From an uncultured Prevotellaceae bacterium (GTDB lineage: Bacteria; Bacteroidota; Bacteroidia; Bacteroidales; Bacteroidaceae): DNA of 41,452 nt. The stretch covers positions 1 through 41,452 of the forward strand of contig CAMNJH010000007.1 in the NCBI GenBank assembly GCA_946541275.1, in the 5' to 3' direction. Below, piece after piece: positions 38,675 through 41,452 of this stretch; positions within the stretch are counted from its first letter, which is position 1, and the number at the start of each line of letters is the position of its first letter. The translations under genes and the position numbers were made by a program. Under the pieces are notes generated by a model. The model saw nothing but the letters and a program-made list of their open reading frames with translations. It was not told the DNA's origin and did no database searches.

Positions 38675-39997
38675 ATGAACTGGTTACAACTGATATCCAA
38701 TTGCCGACTGGGACAGGAACACAGACACCTAGAGCGCCACGACGACCGGACGGAATTCAAGCGCGATTACGACCGCCTCATTTTTTCTGCTCCCTTCCGA
38801 CGCTTACAAAACAAGACGCAGGTGTTCCCCCTGCCGGGTAGTGTCTTTGTGCATAACCGCCTCACCCACTCGCTCGAAGTGGCCTCAGTGGGCATGTCGC
38901 TGGGCAGCGACGTGGCGCGCCATCTGTGCACACAGAATCCCGATTTCACCAATTCGCTCATACCCGAGATAGGACAAATCGTGGCCACGGCCTGTCTGGC
39001 TCACGACTTGGGCAATCCTCCCTTCGGCCACAGCGGCGAGAAGGCCATACAGACCTTCTTCACCGAGGGCAAGGGCCTCTACCTGAAGGACAAGGTGTCA
39101 CCCCAGTTCTGGAGCGACATCACCCGTTTCGACGGCAATGCCAATGCCTTCCGCCTGCTCACCCACAGCTTCAAAGGCCGGCGCCGGGGAGGCTTCGCCA
39201 TGACCTACAGCACACTGGCCAGCATCGTGAAGTATCCCTACCCTTCCTACAAGTCCAAGAAGAACAAATTCGGATTCTTCACCAGCGAGCGCAGCGCCTA
39301 CGAGACGATAGCCGTCCAACTGGGCATCCCCACCATAGGCGATGAGTGCTGGGCACGCTACCCACTGGTCTATCTGGTGGAGGCCGCTGACGACATCTGC
39401 TACGAGGTGATGGACCTGGAGGATGCCTACAAACTGAAGATTCTGAGCTACGACGAGACGGCCCAGCTGATGCTGGAATTCTTTGATGACGAAGCCCGCA
39501 ACCGCATCCTGCAGCGCATCAGCGACGAGGAGCTGAGTGACCCCAACGAAAAGATTCAATACTTGCGTGCCTGCCTCATAGGACTACTGGAGAACGAATG
39601 CGTGAAGACCTTCATCCAGCACGAGCAAGACATCCTTACCGGCACCTTTACCGGCTCGCTTATTGACCACATCAGCCCGCAGCCTTGCCAGGCTTATCAA
39701 CACTGCACGCAGATTTCACGGGCGCGCATCTACCGCAGCCGCGTGGTGCTCGATGTCGAGCTCTCCGGCTATCGCATCATGGACACCCTGATGGAGCTGA
39801 TGGTGGAGGCCATCGAGCATCCCGAGCGCTACTACTCGCAGCAGCTCATTGGCCGCGTCAGCAGCCAGTACGACATTGAAAATCCCGACTTGGAAACGCG
39901 CCTCATGGCCGTCATCGACTATATCAGCGGCATGACCGACGTCTATGCCCTCGACGTCTACCAGAAGATATGTGGCATCAGCCTGCCCATCATCTGA
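38675..39997 (+). CDS. dgt: dGTPase (deoxyguanosinetriphosphate triphosphohydrolase)
   Basis: RDYDRLIFSAPFRRLQNKTQVFPLPGSVFVHNRLTHSLEVASVG, CLAHDLGNPPFGHSGEKAI HD-domain motifs. Confidence 0.95.
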   Translation: MNWLQLISNCRLGQEHRHLERHDDRTEFKRDYDRLIFSAPFRRLQNKTQVFPLPGSVFVHNRLTHSLEVASVGMSLGSDVARHLCTQNPDFTNSLIPEIGQIVATACLAHDLGNPPFGHSGEKAIQTFFTEGKGLYLKDKVSPQFWSDITRFDGNANAFRLLTHSFKGRRRGGFAMTYSTLASIVKYPYPSYKSKKNKFGFFTSERSAYETIAVQLGIPTIGDECWARYPLVYLVEAADDICYEVMDLEDAYKLKILSYDETAQLMLEFFDDEARNRILQRISDEELSDPNEKIQYLRACLIGLLENECVKTFIQHEQDILTGTFTGSLIDHISPQPCQAYQHCTQISRARIYRSRVVLDVELSGYRIMDTLMELMVEAIEHPERYYSQQLIGRVSSQYDIENPDLETRLMAVIDYISGMTDVYALDVYQKICGISLPII

Positions 39998-39999
39998 TT

Positions 40000-40021
40000 C
40001 TGGGCGCTAATATACGCCCAG
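40000..40021 (+). terminator. Hairpin after dgt (CTGGGCG-N8-CGCCCAG)
   Basis: 7-bp perfect stem; no strong U-tract. Confidence 0.4.
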
Positions 40022-40165
40022 CAACTATTTCCAGGAAGGATGAAATGAGACAAAAAGAATACAATTTGAGCGGTAGCGTGGCTGTACTAATAACATTATC
40101 AGTAGGCTTTTTGCTCCGCACAACTGATGTTTTGCGGTGCACGGTTGCATAAAAATCATAAAATA

Positions 40166-40197
40166 TTTGCACATATCGCTTTTTTCCTTTACCTTTG
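40166..40197 (+). promoter_or_regulatory. Canonical Bacteroidetes promoter TTTG-N20-TACCTTTG upstream of flavin reductase
   Basis: TTTG 40166-40169, 20-bp spacer, TACCTTTG 40190-40197, ATG 40254. Confidence 0.8.
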
Positions 40198-40253
40198 CAC
40201 ACCATACCAAAGAAGAAGGAAACCAAGTATAACCCCCTATCATACCTACAAAG

Positions 40254-40817
40254 ATGAAAAGTTTTGGATCGAAGCCATGGCTACTGCCACAGCCGGTGCT
40301 GATTATCGGCACTTATGACAAAGACGGAAAAGCCAATGCCATGAATGCTGCCTGGGGCGGCACATGGGATATGCACGAAGTGATTATTTCACTGGCCTCG
40401 CACGCCACTACCGACAACCTGACCGTGAACGGCGAGTTCACCGTAGCTTTTGCCACTACCGAGACCCTTGTGGCAGCTGACTATGTGGGGCTGGTGAGCG
40501 CCCGCAATACGCCCGACAAGATGGAGCGCACGGGGTGGACCATTGAGAAAGCCCCCACGGTGAACGCCCCCATTTTCCGCCAGCTACCCATGACTCTGGA
40601 ATGCCGTGTGAAGCAGAAGATAGACGAGTCAGAGACGGGCTGCTACCTCGTTGGCGAGGTGGTGAACATCCTGTGCGACGAGCAATATCTGGCCCCCGAC
40701 GGGCAACCTGACGTGGAGCGCATGCACATCATCACCTACGACCCTGTCCACCACGGCTACATTGAGTTGGGAAAGACGGTGGGTAGGGCATTTGCCGACG
40801 GAAAGAAACTCAAATAA
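40254..40817 (+). CDS. Flavin reductase family protein (flavoredoxin-like)
   Basis: PVLIIGTYDKDGKANAMNAAWGGTWD, ISLASHATTDNLTVNGEFTVAF. Confidence 0.9.
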   Translation: MKSFGSKPWLLPQPVLIIGTYDKDGKANAMNAAWGGTWDMHEVIISLASHATTDNLTVNGEFTVAFATTETLVAADYVGLVSARNTPDKMERTGWTIEKAPTVNAPIFRQLPMTLECRVKQKIDESETGCYLVGEVVNILCDEQYLAPDGQPDVERMHIITYDPVHHGYIELGKTVGRAFADGKKLK

Positions 40818-40826
40818 CTCATCACC

Positions 40827-41452
40827 ATGAAGAAATGGACCATCGACGACGCCCGTGAGCTGTACAACATCAACGGCTGGGGCACCAGTTACTTCGGCAT
40901 CAACGACCGAGGCAATGTGTACGTAACCCCCTGCAAGGATGATACCCAGATAGACTTGCGCGAAGTGATGGACGAGCTGCAACTGCGCGACGTCACTGCA
41001 CCCGTGCTGCTGCGCTTCCCCGACATACTTGACAACCGCATCGAGAAGACCTGGAGCTGCTTCAAGAAGGCCGCCAAGGAATATGACTACAAGGGTGAGA
41101 ACTACGTGGTGTACCCCATCAAGGTGAACCAGATGCAGCCTGTGGTGGAGGAGATTATCTCTCACGGCCGGAAGTTCAACCTGGGAGTAGAGGCAGGCTC
41201 AAAGCCTGAACTTCACGCCGTCATCGCCGTGCAATGCCAAAGCGACAGTATCATTGTGTGCAACGGCTACAAAGACCAGAGCTACATAGAGCTGGCTCTG
41301 CTGGCGCAGAAGATGGGCAAGCAGATTTTCATTGTGGTGGAGAAGCTGAACGAGTTGGAAATCATAGCCCGCGTGGCCAAGAAGCTGGACGTGAGGCCCA
41401 ACATAGGCATCCGCATCAAGCTGGCCAGCAGCGGCGCCGGCAAATGGGAAGA
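40827..41452 (+). CDS. speA: Biosynthetic arginine decarboxylase, 3'-truncated by window edge
   Basis: MKKWTIDDARELYNINGWGTSYFGINDRGNVYV..., YPIKVNQMQPVVEEIISHG, LGVEAGSKPEL. Open at window end. Confidence 0.95.
   Translation, partial: MKKWTIDDARELYNINGWGTSYFGINDRGNVYVTPCKDDTQIDLREVMDELQLRDVTAPVLLRFPDILDNRIEKTWSCFKKAAKEYDYKGENYVVYPIKVNQMQPVVEEIISHGRKFNLGVEAGSKPELHAVIAVQCQSDSIIVCNGYKDQSYIELALLAQKMGKQIFIVVEKLNELEIIARVAKKLDVRPNIGIRIKLASSGAGKWE

Overview
This ~41 kb window is GC-rich and looks like Bacteroidales (Prevotella-like) chromosome: several TAnnTTTG -7 promoter boxes, SASA/DUF5703/DUF4292 families, lipoprotein signals. Left two thirds (1-29 kb, all + strand) is a carbohydrate/sugar-acid catabolism locus: a 5'-truncated SSS symporter, Fe-ADH, PdxA2-like dehydrogenase, DUF1537 four-carbon acid-sugar kinase, MFS transporter and cytoplasmic GH78 rhamnosidase, then a GH67N-like uronidase candidate, a trimodular propeller+GH2+malectin protein, a second Fe-ADH, two more GH2s, a GH106 candidate, a sialate-O-acetylesterase-type esterase and a DUF5703 protein. 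It looks rhamnogalacturonan-like, with no SusC/SusD or regulator in view. The right third is mostly housekeeping (2-hydroxyacid dehydrogenase, M20 deacylase, EnvC-like M23, DUF4292, TPR, dut, dgt, flavin reductase, speA start). The most unusual content is non-coding: two related, large, imperfectly palindromic intergenic elements (~14601-15056 and ~31782-32154) built from inverted GTGCTAC iterons, capped by alternating Pu/Py tracts ((CG)5 in one, (TA)n in the other) around a 21-bp-period core; and an exact 10-bp-period CTAG array (14498-14561). There are also two small ORFs below the supplied track's cut-off: a 56-aa ORF overlapping a zeta-toxin-like kinase (possible toxin-antitoxin pair), and a 34-aa ORF ATGA-coupled to the 2-hydroxyacid dehydrogenase. 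All family calls come from reading motifs by eye; no database search was run.
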